A stretch of 64,000 nt of DNA from Agaricus subrufescens (lineage: Eukaryota > Basidiomycota > Agaricomycetes > Agaricales > Agaricaceae). The notes below the pieces were generated by a model that was given only the letters and a program-made list of their open reading frames with translations, searched no databases and was not told the DNA's origin. The stretch covers positions 372,001-436,000 of the forward strand of contig CM057063.1 of assembly GCA_029945375.1 (NCBI GenBank), in the 5' to 3' direction. Both the position numbers and the translations under genes were made by a program. Position 1 is the first letter of the stretch, and each line of letters starts with the position of its first letter. Below are positions 37,301-45,800 of this stretch, in pieces.

Positions 37301-37931
37301 GGAGGCGTCGTAGGTGTTCTGGTAGTGAGAAGTTGGAGTGTTTGATCGAGCATTCGGGTGGGCATCTCGAGAAGGCTACGGTTCCTCGGTTCCAGTCAAT
37401 TTCCGGGTTATGTTTGGTTAACCAGTCGTGTCCGATAAAAATATCTGCCGAGTCTAGTTCGGCTACTACAGCGTCAATGGTTTCTTGGTGTCCTTCTATG
37501 TTTAGGTCCAGATTGACGAATTTGGTGATGGGTTCTTTTCCGCTTGGGGTTCCGTCAGCGTTGGTCGCCTGGATGGGATGATCGAGTTTGTGGGTGGGAA
37601 TTTTCTGTTTATAGACGGTTCGTTTGTCGATGCACGTATGGGTGCATCCAGAGTCGAGCATGGTTTTGGCTTGGAACGTTTCTCCATTAGGTTTGGTGAT
37701 TTCGGGTTTGAGTATTAACTCCTGCACTCCTAGTCGTTTTTGAGGGCAAACATATCGATTTCTCATACGGCTAGATACATTGGTTCGCGAGTTTGTGCCT
37801 ACTCCGAACCTTTGGGAAAATCCTGTTGAGTTTCTTCGGCTGTTCCTTCTTCTCCGGTGGTGATGGCACGGATCTTGGTTTGCTTCTTGGGGCTTCGGCA
37901 GACTTTGGCGATGTGGCCCGGTTTGCCACAA
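34311..37931 (-). CDS. pol: Chromovirus Pol: protease, RT, RNase H, integrase, chromodomain
   Basis: A single open frame of 1,206 codons; its true N-terminus is set by frameshifting from gag. Domains in order: aspartic protease (LDSGCTHTCID, about 91-101); reverse transcriptase with YIDDFAIPAD (about 422-431); RNase H starting ETDASNVGIGAVLSQ; integrase zinc finger (HH...CTECQKNK) and DDE core (ISIDMIGPLP, then ISDRGPQFAS and the Glu further on); and a C-terminal chromodomain with EVEEIRGHRKKGRGTQYLVHWKGYD. The chromodomain places it in the chromoviruses, whose integrase tail can direct insertion to marked chromatin. No inactivating change is seen. The stop overlaps the ATG of the next frame as ATGA. 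Confidence 0.95.
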   Translation of the reverse strand: MWQTGPHRQSLPKPQEANQDPCHHHRRRRNSRRNSTGFSQRFGVGTNSRTNVSSRMRNRYVCPQKRLGVQELILKPEITKPNGETFQAKTMLDSGCTHTCIDKRTVYKQKIPTHKLDHPIQATNADGTPSGKEPITKFVNLDLNIEGHQETIDAVVAELDSADIFIGHDWLTKHNPEIDWNRGTVAFSRCPPECSIKHSNFSLPEHLRRLQTKWEDFEEEKEPDPTNPLDLPEYMRPYTHLFNKKNFDKLPKRTQWDHEVNLLPDAPNEIDAKVYEMTPKEEIELNKFLDENLATKRIRPSKSPYAAPCFFVPKKDGSLRLCQDYRKLNTVTIKDKTPLPLISEVIGKLKHAKYFNKLDIIWGYNNVQIKEGDEWKGAILTNRGLFEPTVMFFGMCNSPATFSRWMTTIFREMIQDGSLVNYIDDFAIPADSIPELEERTLRFLKIADENNLCFKRTKCEFNATKISMLGTVIGDGQASMESEKVESVRNWKTPTCVKDIERFIGFANFYRRFIQDFSTLAAPLNALKGGKTPKPWKWTTEEQNAFEAIKTAITNEPVLALPDNEGKFRLETDASNVGIGAVLSQEQEGKWHPVAFMSKALTDAEKNYEIYDKELLAIVKAIKNWRHYLLDAKHQFEIWTDHENLKYFREPQKLNARQARWYLMLQEYDYLLRHIPGKTNVKADILSRLFRHENPEEETQIEMFKDRIILRTLSEIPTSLETTMLLNRNFSISANPDILKQISNSKYQENRVIQEKNKRPDQFWEENGIIYRNGKIYVPDEPKLRESILSDHHDPPDIGHPGSYRMLELVKRTFWWPTIKTDIKRFVKGCTECQKNKINRQPGYTPLKPLPIPEAPWQEISIDMIGPLPRSEDHDAILVIVDRFSKMIHLIPTETTLTSKQLAEIYKKDIWCIHGIPKRIISDRGPQFASKFMKELCSALGIERNLSTAYHPQTDGQTERINQEVESYLRNFVNYKQNDWAKWLPTAEFQYNDKTHAATKQTPFFLTYGIHPWKGNLTVNSDNPLANDFTAELEKTRNEARAALEEYNSTMSERGNLKRQKNPLSKGDLVFLEATNIRSNRPSGKFDNKRYGPFEVLEPIGETSFRLKLPETWAIHDVFHSSLLTKFNEPEFNCQKTPPPPPPDIINNEEEYEVEEIRGHRKKGRGTQYLVHWKGYDNSEDTWQSAADLENAQDLLSEYRKLNNLL

Positions 37932-38929
37932 TTATAGCATTCGATGTTGGATCTGAACCCTTGGCTTCGGCATTCCTTCTTTATGTGGCCGAATTTGCCA
38001 CATTTGAGGCATTTGGGTTTGCCGTTGGCATCCCATTCTAACTTCCTGGCTCCAATTTCCATGGGTTGTCTGCTTCCTCCGTAAGTGACTCCGGTAGCGG
38101 TGCGGTGGTCGTTTCGTCGTCTTTCTGTGTCTTCCCATCCTTTCCCAACAGATCCGATGGCAGCGATCCATCCTTTGAGGGAGGTGGGAATGGCATTTGG
38201 GGGATAGCCCAAAATGGTGTGAATTACATCAGATCTGGTGTGTTGTTTCAGGAGGTAGAGCGCATGGTCTTCGCTAGATTTGGATTGATGGACGAGGGCG
38301 GTGAATTTGACAAGGAAGTCGTTGGTGTGAAGGTTTCCTTGTTTAAAGGATTCAATCTTATCTTTGGCGATCTGCTGTTTGTTTCCGGGGGAGAAGGCGT
38401 CCACGATTTCTTCGGCAAAAACTTTCCAGTCCGCGGTATCATCCCCTTTGATGATCTTATCTTCCCATTGTTTAGCGAACCATCCTGGGATTTCTCCTCT
38501 CAGGCGGTTGGTGACAAGGAGTATTTTTGAGTCTGCGTCTTCGTATTTGCTGAATTTGAGGAAGATTTCCATTCCTCTCCACCAGTCGTTGAATTTGTTC
38601 CTATCTCCATGGAAAAATCCTGGTTCCATGACATCTTTATGGTTGATTGCGTTGGTAGGTTTGGTCTCGGTGTTGTTGGATGCCATTTCTTTCAGTTCTA
38701 GTTCTTCGAGTTCTTTTGCTAGTCGGTTTAGGTCTTCGTCGAGTAGAGTATTCTTTGGTATTTGTTCTGGATCTGGTTCTTCTGGTTCCTGTTCGCCGTT
38801 TTCTGATGGGGGTTCTGTTTCTTGGTCTTCCTCGTGTCTGAGGGCTTCAAATCTGTTTCCGTTTCTGTGTCCCTCGAAGAAAACTGTTTCAAAATCGATT
38901 CCGAATAGTTCTGTGTCGTCTGTGCTCAT
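37799..38929 (-). CDS. gag: Chromovirus Gag
   Basis: Single exon, 376 residues. The N-terminal third is acidic (EPDPEQIPKN), followed by a capsid-type region with FHGDRNKFNDWWRGMEIFLK and AKDKIESFKQG, typical of fungal Ty3/Gypsy Gag. Two CCHC zinc knuckles follow at about 309-322 (CLKCGKFGHIKKEC) and 332-345 (CYNCGKPGHIAKVC), which bind RNA during packaging. The reading frame is intact. It overlaps the pol frame by about 130 nt, pol being in the -1 frame, so Gag-Pol should form by -1 ribosomal frameshifting; I found no textbook slippery heptamer near the end. Confidence 0.93.
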   Translation of the reverse strand: MSTDDTELFGIDFETVFFEGHRNGNRFEALRHEEDQETEPPSENGEQEPEEPDPEQIPKNTLLDEDLNRLAKELEELELKEMASNNTETKPTNAINHKDVMEPGFFHGDRNKFNDWWRGMEIFLKFSKYEDADSKILLVTNRLRGEIPGWFAKQWEDKIIKGDDTADWKVFAEEIVDAFSPGNKQQIAKDKIESFKQGNLHTNDFLVKFTALVHQSKSSEDHALYLLKQHTRSDVIHTILGYPPNAIPTSLKGWIAAIGSVGKGWEDTERRRNDHRTATGVTYGGSRQPMEIGARKLEWDANGKPKCLKCGKFGHIKKECRSQGFRSNIECYNCGKPGHIAKVCRSPKKQTKIRAITTGEEGTAEETQQDFPKGSE

Positions 38930-38994
38930 ATACTGAGCTTGTCGCGGTTTCCTGCCTCAATGACTAGAGGTCTTTCTGCAAGGTGAGCTTTACG

Positions 38995-39006
38995 ACGCTT
39001 TACCAA
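38995..39006 (-). promoter_or_regulatory. Self-priming type primer-binding site
   Basis: One base after the 5' LTR the sense strand reads TTGGTAAAGCGT. Its exact reverse complement, ACGCTTTACCAA, lies inside the LTR where transcription should begin. Tf1/sushi chromoviruses prime reverse transcription with the folded-back 5' end of their own RNA in just this layout. A tRNA primer is the alternative; I know no tRNA 3' end that gives this sequence. Confidence 0.75.
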
Positions 39007-39007
39007 A

Positions 39008-39298
39008 TGTTACGACCTTATAGCGATTAGCTCAGGTTGCAACTTAAGGCAAAGACTTGAGGGCGATAAGGGAATATAGCGAGTTGGTAAAGCGTAAGGA
39101 ATACAGAGTATAACTACGCTACTTATAGAGGAGTCGACTACCTAATAATAGAAGTAGAAAACGGGCTGAGTAAGTATGCCCGAGGTGTCTGACTAACGAT
39201 GAGAACAAGTACACGAGATAGGTAAGGCAAGCATATGGGAGTGGGGCAGTAGCACATGGACCTGGGACAGGGGACGGTAACGGAAATAGATCGTAACA
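39008..39298 (-). repeat. 5' LTR of the chromovirus, with promoter
   Basis: 291 bp. On the transcribed (minus) strand a TATAAG box lies at 39127-39122, and about 27 nt further comes ACGCTTTACCAA (39095-39084), the expected start region of the RNA. That 12-mer is the exact complement of the primer-binding site just after this LTR. U3 would be about 200 bp and R plus U5 about 90 bp. Confidence 0.9.
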
Positions 39299-40350
39299 GA
39301 AGCAGGTGTGGTGGCGATGATGGATTTTGTAAGAAATCATACAAGAAGTTCGGCGAGGCAAATTGTTTGGAAATAAATATTTGTCAGTTTGCCAAACTCA
39401 TGGTACACATGGACGGTGACATATGGATCTGAGAAAACGAGAACTTGGTGTCAAATAAATCAGAGTTGTATATTGGGTGGTTGATCTTGTTTGAAATTCA
39501 CTGACCTCAGCAAGAGGTCATCCAAGACCTATCATTAGAATTGACCAGACCCTTACATTGTCGCTATAAGTGCAACATATCCCTATTAACTGTCAAAAAA
39601 TTAGAGAGGCACCACCAGAAGATGAAGAATATGGACTTAAAGGCAAAGGAAAAGGGTTCTGGTAGTAAAAGACTGCGATATGACCACAGGGGTAGAAACT
39701 CTGGGACAGGTGTGTCAATTGGAACAATTATTTCAAGGATTACCACCGACCTTCAATTTTGACTGGATTTCAGTACCAAAATGTGCCTCTATTGAACGAT
39801 TATGAAAGAAAAATGGTTCTGGAAAGGCAGTAGATGGATGCACTTTGACAGTCTCTCTAAAGTCATATTGGGGAACTGCTGTCCATCATGATACCAACCA
39901 TTGGTCAATGTGTATCACATACATACCAAAAACCATGCATTCCTACGTAATTCGACGTGGATCAACACTGTGAGCCCTGGGGCCTGGTGTTTCCCTGACT
40001 TTAATTCGGCTAATTGAAAATGATTGGTGAAAATCAAACCTTAAGTCGGTCCAGTTTTAATTCATTATTCATTTGATACAGATTTATGTAAGGAAAACCC
40101 AGGGAAAACACTTTTAGGTAAGGGAATTGAAAGTTTGTCTAAGGGATAACCTCATTTTGTACCTACTTAAACTCAGGGAAACACCTGGCCCCAGGGCTCA
40201 CAGTGCAAGTCGCAGCCGGGTCAAAATGTAAGTAAAATGAAAAGAAAGACAGAAGTGGACGCCTTACTTGCGCTTTACCGACATGCATACAAGAACCCCA
40301 GTTATCCTCAATAACGTAAACCCTCTGTAAAGATGCTGGTGGCTGCCGCC
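39299..40350. repeat. Dispersed repeat R, copy 2 (right part)
   Basis: Continues copy 2 after the chromovirus. 39299-39965 aligns with 30247-30900 of copy 1, and 40206-40350 (AAGTCGCAGCCGGGTCAAAATGTAA onward; only the start is quoted) aligns with copy 3 around 43358-43490. A 240 bp MITE sits between the two blocks. The end is placed just upstream of the HNH gene. Confidence 0.72.
39966..40205. mobile_element. CACTG-ended MITE (CACTA/EnSpm type)
   Basis: 240 bp with terminal inverted repeats of at least 32 bp and one mismatch: the left end starts CACTGTGAGCCCTGGGGCC and the right end is its reverse complement. A 3-bp duplication CAA flanks it (39963-39965 and 40206-40208). Repeat R copy 3 has the unoccupied site (GGATCAAGTCGC near 43352). 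CACTG/CACTA ends with a 3-bp duplication are the mark of the CACTA (EnSpm) superfamily. It has no coding capacity and would need a transposase from elsewhere. Confidence 0.85.
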
Positions 40351-40415
40351 ACGTGATGTCAGTGGAGTCACACCCAATTTGAAAATCAAAATCAGACGCG
40401 CTGCTTCTCACTACG

Positions 40416-41757
40416 ATGCCAGTGGTGAAAGTTTATCTGTCCTATGAAAACCGACAAATCCTCGTACTCGCAATCCCCTCTGACGACATCAAGAGGTTTA
40501 CATATCGACCCCTTAAGTGGATTCGATTCGTAACATTCGCCATTTGCGGGTCGAAAGGAAATCTTTTGGCGGCGCCTGGTGGACAGGTTGTTGACTATGA
40601 CACCCCCCTTGATTCTATTTCAGATGCATATTACTTTGATCCTGGTAATAGTCACACTCTCAAAATTGACACCTCGCTAATTTGCGCCCATATAGATGGG
40701 GATTATCAATTCATTGACTACTATACATTGGACGATCGAGTCACGTCTTCTGCATACACCCCACGCAGTTCAAGCTTTCGAGCCCGTGTGATAGCGCGGG
40801 ATGGTCCAGCATGTATCTTCACACGGCAAGAGGAAAATAGGTGTGAAGCGGCCCACCTACTCCCCAAGCGTAAAGGCGATGAGGTATGTGTTATTTGCGC
40901 CATCGTTTGGTGTGGGCTCTATCAAAATGTTTGCAGTATATTGCGCTTGTCCTCCAAGACCGTCGACATTTGTATCCCCCTCATGGAGAATCTGATGAAT
41001 TAAGCATCGACTCTGTTGAGAATGGGATGCTTTTGAGGCGTGACCTGCACGCGGCGTTTGGGTATAAAGAATGTGCTTTCCTCCGGGTATGAAAAACAGA
41101 GATCATTCCTAGCATTTCTAGAACTCATTATCTTAGACGCCTAATTTCGCTTTGGAACCTGCTGATGTCCCCATTGTCGAGGAAGGTCCGATGCCATCAA
41201 ATCGCCTTACGTTACACTTTTTCAAGCCAGAGACTGGCCAGTTCCGAATTCCCCAAATCGATGCTCGTTTCACTGAGCCAGGTACAGGCGCACCACAGGC
41301 ATCTACTCTCATTCTCGACTTTGTGTATGGTGCTGCTGCTTATAGAAAATGGGGCAGTGATGGAGAAGACATTCGGCGGTTGTTGGATGCACGTTTTTCT
41401 GATCACTTTAAATCCATACCTCCTCCAGTCACTCCGCTACCCAACTATGACTCTTCTCCTGAACATGATGATCCAAATGACAGCGATTATGTACCGCAAC
41501 GCAATGGTTCTTCTGAACCTGATGATCGAACCAATGGCGATTATATCCCCAGACTAAATACTCAACGCGAGCTGGACATGTCGGATCCAATGGATGCTAT
41601 CCTTGCACTCTCAACGTTGCTCAAGGGAACCAGTTACGAACAGATGGCTGCAGAAAGACGGAGGCGATCGGAGGCAGCAGAGTTACGTGCGAAGGAAGCT
41701 AGTCGAGTGAAAGTAGAGGAATGGATGCAAGACTCATCTTCCTTTAGGTCTGACTGA
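40416..41757 (+). CDS. HNH-nuclease-like protein (mushroom-expanded family)
   Basis: Model: exons 40416-40883, 40937-41086 and 41137-41757, 412 residues, both introns phase 0. After an N-terminal part with YDTPLDSISDAYYF comes SFRARVIARDGPACIFTR, then CEAAHLLPKRKGDEYI, then NGMLLRRDLHAAF: the order of a fungal HNH_2-type nuclease domain, in which the His of AAHLLP and the later His of DLHAAF are the metal and catalytic positions. The C-terminal half is acidic and Ser/Asp-rich with imperfect repeats (DYVPQRNGSSEPDD, DYIPRLNTQRELD), and the end is helical and charged. Such genes exist in many copies in Agaricomycetes; most have no known role. It begins 65 bp after repeat R copy 2. Confidence 0.82.
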
Positions 41758-42017
41758 GATCACGAAATCCAGTCAAACGTGAACAGTGATTTTTCTATAC
41801 TATGTTCGAAAGAGCTTTTCGGTAAATAGCTTACAGTAATGTCGAACTGCTATTAATTCCGCCATAGCCAGACGGTCGTCACTGGAATACTAGTTCAACC
41901 TGGCCTATCCCGGACTATCTAATTCATGCCATTGATATCATCCCATGAGACATGTTCATATGTTCTCTCTGGATTATTTGAAGTGCTGGATAACATGGAG
42001 GAGTCTTTATCACAGGA

Positions 42018-43060
42018 TTGGATGGTTTTACAGAGCTCGAACGTGATGCCTTGTCACTTGAATTCACGGAAGCCCTTAATAGAACGGATCGAAGACAGGG
42101 AGAGGAACGCGAGAGAAGAGGAGAGCGGATGCGAGAGGGACAAAGGAGAGATGAGGGGGAGGAAGAGGAAGCTAATAGATCGGATTGGGGGGAGGACGGA
42201 GAGAGGAGAAGTGGAATCCGAGTCGGACGACGAGGGGGTGTACTACAGGAGGACCGATGCCCGTGGTTCAAAAGTAAGAAAGAGAACCCTCGAGAGGTCA
42301 CCGAGGAAAGTCAACGAAAGACTCGGGACATCATACAATACCTTCACGAAGATATCTCCACCACCGTCCAGTGGGTCAAATTCGCCAGTGGAAGTCTGAA
42401 GCACTTCCCTGATTCTGAATGGAACAATATCGTTGGAGGACGCGCCGTCGATCTTGGGAAAGTACTCGCCTTGCAGTTCCTATCGCGACCTCTGCCTGAG
42501 AATGTTGGAAGTGTCGGAGGAATTAAGCTCCGGTTTCCTGGGAAAGAGAAAGGGAGAAAGATCGAGGGGCAAAGCGATTGGCATAACGCATGGCTGGCAG
42601 CTGCCAGGGCCACTGCCTTCGTTTTCCCTCATCAAGAGAGCTCATCGATTACACTTATTTCATCATGCAGAAATTCGCCAGACGAAACCTCACTTTCCAG
42701 ACGCAAGTCATCACCTTCAATGAGGCCATCCGTCAAACCGTTGGAGGGGGAGAGAATAGGTCGTTGCTCGATACAGACATCCTCCAAGAGTTCACCGAGG
42801 TTGTGCTCGATTCAAGCGGAGCAGAGTTTCGAAGCAGAGGAAAATCTGGAGTACGAAAGGGGCAGCTGTGTAACGAGTTCAATGGCAAGAAAGGATGTGA
42901 CAGAGAAGACTGTTTCTACGAACACAAATGCCGAGGATGCAAGGAGACCGACCACGGACAGCCGGGATGCCCGAAGACTAAGCCTGATGGAAAGGGCAAT
43001 AGGCCCAAGTACCTGCGCTATATGAACTCTCAACTTACAGGGGAAGGAAGAAAGTTCTAG
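42018..43060 (+). pseudogene. Broken gag-like gene of a retroelement
   Basis: Two overlapping frames together make one protein. The first (from 42018) has a highly charged Arg/Glu start, then QWVKFASGSLKHFPDSEWNN and DWHNAWLAAARATAFVFPH. The second (from about 42630) continues RELIDYTYFIMQKFARRNL, VITFNEAIRQTV and a C-terminal Cys/His cluster CNEFNGKKGC...CFYEHKCRGCKETDHGQPGC, a CCCH-type finger followed by a knuckle. The join needs a one-base shift near 42635. Proteins with this end precede reverse transcriptase or tyrosine recombinase genes in mushroom elements (DIRS-like); I believe this is such a Gag-like part but cannot search for it. The rest of the element is absent: repeat R copy 3 begins at the end of the frame. 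Confidence 0.6.
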
Positions 43061-43490
43061 TAGTAAAAGACCACAATATGAATATTGCCACAGGGGTAGA
43101 AACACCGGGTGGGTGTGTCATGATCAGTTGGAATAATTATTTCAAGGAACCCCGTTCTTACCACCGACCTTCAAAATTCTCAACTGAACCTTGGCACCAA
43201 AATAACGATTATGAAGAATAGTTTGGACAGACGGACTTTGACGGCCTCTCTAGGGTATATCGGAACCTGCTGTTCATCACTATAAGTATTAGCCATTGGT
43301 CAATGCGCATCACGTACATACCAAAAACCACACATTCCTACATAATTAGACGCGGATCAAGTCGCGGCCGGGTCAAAATGTAAGCAAAATGAAAAGACAC
43401 ATGTGGACGCCTTACCTGCGCTTTACCGACATATATACAAGAACCGCCAGTTACCCTCAATAACGTAAACCTGTTGTAAAGATGCTGCTG
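43027..43490. repeat. Dispersed repeat R, copy 3 (partial)
   Basis: Starts CTCAACTTACAGGGGAAGGA, matching copy 1 at 30587, and continues past the end of copy 1 into sequence shared with copy 2 at 40206-40350. It carries the empty target site of the MITE. It directly follows the broken gag-like gene. Confidence 0.7.
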
Positions 43491-44239
43491 GTGGTTATTT
43501 GGCTCCGATGCCTATCATCGTACGAACCTATCGATTTCCATGTCGACCAGCTAAAAAAAACCGAACCAGGACTGGTGTATAAACCGGCACGAATCGCCAC
43601 AGAATGTCGTCCTCGTTCCTTGGACGGGCAAGAACGATGATGTTATGTGAATATCAGTCGCGTGGGGACACAAATCACAGAAAAGAATTAGAGCCTTAGG
43701 AAATAGGGGGGAATTACCTTTAGCATCGGTTGAAAAACATGTCAAGTTCTCTTCGCGATCTGGACTCCTTCACGGTGGATTTTGCAGCATCCAGTATCTT
43801 TCGGGTTGGTCCCGTGGTCCCGTCCTGATTAGTCGATAGGCAACAATCACAAAAATCGATAGCCATGCCGAAACGAGCTGCCACACCATCGTTATAGCCG
43901 CGAATTCGAGCCACCTTCAATCCCGAGAATACCACCGGGAGAAACTTTTGCATATCGCGTTGCGAAAGACATACATATATAGACACATTTGACCTCATGA
44001 CACGGAAAATACAAGCACGCGAGTACATGATCTACCTACTACGAACATCAGAAAAAAAGAGTTAAGCCAAAACAAACAGCGCTGAAACATACGTTGTACA
44101 TGAGGATTTCTCGTCTCGATCCAGGGGTGCGAGGAAAGAAAAGGAAAGGGATATAGAAGGGAATACAATATCGGATTTCATGTCCTCCTTTATGTACGAC
44201 GATTCAGCAGCAAGCACTTGACCTCGCCTCTGTTTGGAA
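43491..44239. other. Intergenic, no recognisable gene
   Basis: Two minus-strand open frames (43551-43745 and 43720-44028) are near each other and could be exons of a small gene, but neither shows a known motif and no splice join was convincing. Confidence 0.35.
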
Positions 44240-44977
44240 CTACTTCCTGTCGAGACTCTTCCTAACATCCTCGCTTGATCTAACGCCTCCACTTGTAGAC
44301 CTGTCTCCTAATCTCGGTCTTCCGCTGCCTAGGCCACCTATAACAGCGCCAGAGGGTACAGCAGGGGGCGAACCCAGCGGCGAGGAAGCACCCTCTGTCG
44401 TAGGAGTCGGGGGATTGCTCGTGCGCCTCCGATTCAGAATATTTAGGGTCCACCTCTTCTTTTTTAGAGAAGGAGGGATTGGAGGAGGGGTTGTGGGAGA
44501 CGCTGCCTTGAATCTGGGATGAAACAGGTTGAACCCACTGGGGCCGGGAGAATGAGCATCAGCCGCCGGATGAGGCTGAGGCGGGGGCTGAAAATTTCCA
44601 TGAGGCGAACCAGGGCGATGGGAGGGATGAGGGGGAGATGAGGATGATGCATTATCGGGAGGGGTTTCCGGGAAAGGATACTCAAACGGGGTATTGCTAG
44701 TAGTGTGCGCAAAGGGAGTGCCGATGATGTTTGTGGAAGGCGAGTTGAGGGCGATGTCTGGCAGGACGGAGCGAAGGCCACTCATATTGAGAGTACCGGG
44801 CGGGGGTGATCTGGTACCAGTTCGAGAGGATAGAGCAACGTTCTGTGGGTCATCATTGGGCCTAGATGTAGGTGCCGGGGATTGAGCGTCCGATTGGCCT
44901 TCGCGAACAATGACGCCATGCTCCATCTCTGTCTCCTTGGTTATGGGTTTCGGGGGAGATGATTTTTCTGCGGGCAT
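44240..44977 (-). CDS. Unknown Pro/Ser-rich protein
   Basis: Single open frame of 245 codons from ATG at 44977. The sequence is dominated by Pro and Ser: PFPETPPDNASSSSPPHPSH, QPPPQPHPAADAHSPGPS, TTPPPIPPSLKKKR. A basic cluster SLKKKRWTLNILNRRR near residues 170-185 could be a nuclear signal. The end (GGLGSGRPRLGDRSTSGGVR...SLDRK) is also low-complexity. It appears disordered. The long open frame with a good ATG and normal base composition supports a real gene; a 5' exon upstream cannot be excluded. No function proposed. Confidence 0.5.
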   Translation of the reverse strand: MPAEKSSPPKPITKETEMEHGVIVREGQSDAQSPAPTSRPNDDPQNVALSSRTGTRSPPPGTLNMSGLRSVLPDIALNSPSTNIIGTPFAHTTSNTPFEYPFPETPPDNASSSSPPHPSHRPGSPHGNFQPPPQPHPAADAHSPGPSGFNLFHPRFKAASPTTPPPIPPSLKKKRWTLNILNRRRTSNPPTPTTEGASSPLGSPPAVPSGAVIGGLGSGRPRLGDRSTSGGVRSSEDVRKSLDRK

Positions 44978-45099
44978 CCTGGTGACTGACTGAGCAAGGA
45001 TAGATCAATGATGACCTGCCCTTTTGACAAGCCCGGGTTACGTATGATCCTGGATTCAGAAACCCTCGCATGCCGCTCTTCTGTTCACAGCACAAAGGT

Positions 45100-45800
45100 C
45101 AGCACTGCTTGCCTGCAGCTAATAAGCAAGTTGCCCCACCAGCCGCTTCGTTAGGCGCAACCTGCAAGCGGAATTTCGTCATCGGACTCGTCATGTGATT
45201 GACCCATTACAGCATTATTATCGCCGGACGGCCACCCGCTGACGAACCTAGTGCTCGCAGCGATAAGCCCACAGCACAACGCCGCTGCAGTGACCAGACA
45301 CGCACACGGAGCCAGCGGGTCGAAAGCTAAACCTTATTCCGGGTGAGAAAAAGTTGCTAGATTACCGCCGCCACGAGGGCATGGTCCGGGCGATGACGGA
45401 CGCGTCTGCTGGGGCGTTGACGTGCCAATACATTCGGGGAATGGAGGCGAGCAGGGGTGCTGAGATGAAGAAGTGGCGGGAAGCAACTCGCGGGGGCATC
45501 TGCGCGATGCTGCCAGGGTCCTTATATGCGCGTCTGCCGTGCAAACTGAGACATGCCCATTCAGTTCCCTCGCATCACGTGACAGCCGCATCCCGCAACC
45601 GACCCGTCCACTCCGCCCGAAACTGCGAGCGCCGCCCGCCGCGCGCCCGCCAGCCGTGTCCGCTGCGTTTCGGCAGGCGCTGCCCGCGCTGCAGCCCGTG
45701 GCCCGTGCTGGGATGCTGCGCATTGGATGCCGCATACGTCATACGGGATGAAGTCATACCGCTGCGTCATTGCTGATCCCGCAAGCCATCACAGCTAGCC
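45100..45800. other. GC-rich block
   Basis: Between about 45560 and 45720 the sequence is strikingly GC-rich (for example GAGCGCCGCCCGCCGCGCGC at 45627) against a window that looks close to even composition. ORFs appear on both strands here only because stop codons are rare in GC-rich DNA. No gene supported; it may be a promoter or foreign sequence. Confidence 0.5.

Larger units (their letters stand above)
32460..39298 (-). mobile_element. Ty3/Gypsy chromovirus, complete, likely young
   Basis: A 6,839 bp LTR retrotransposon transcribed on the minus strand. LTRs of 291 bp start TGTTACGACC and end GATCGTAACA (as read on the plus strand) and are identical by eye. A 5-bp target duplication GAAGC flanks it (32455-32459 and 39299-39303). 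From the 5' LTR: a primer-binding site at 38995-39006, gag, pol in the -1 frame, two further reading frames, and a purine-rich tract AGAGGGTGA just before the 3' LTR. Gag and pol have no stop or frameshift apart from the expected gag-pol shift, so the copy may be active. It interrupts repeat R copy 2. Confidence 0.95.

Noticed and set aside
34380..38936. Plus-strand ORFs of 60-190 codons across the chromovirus
   Set aside because: They are antisense shadows of gag and pol.
45334..45776. Overlapping ORFs of 90-140 codons on both strands
   Set aside because: They occur only where GC content is high and stop codons are rare, and none has a recognisable motif.
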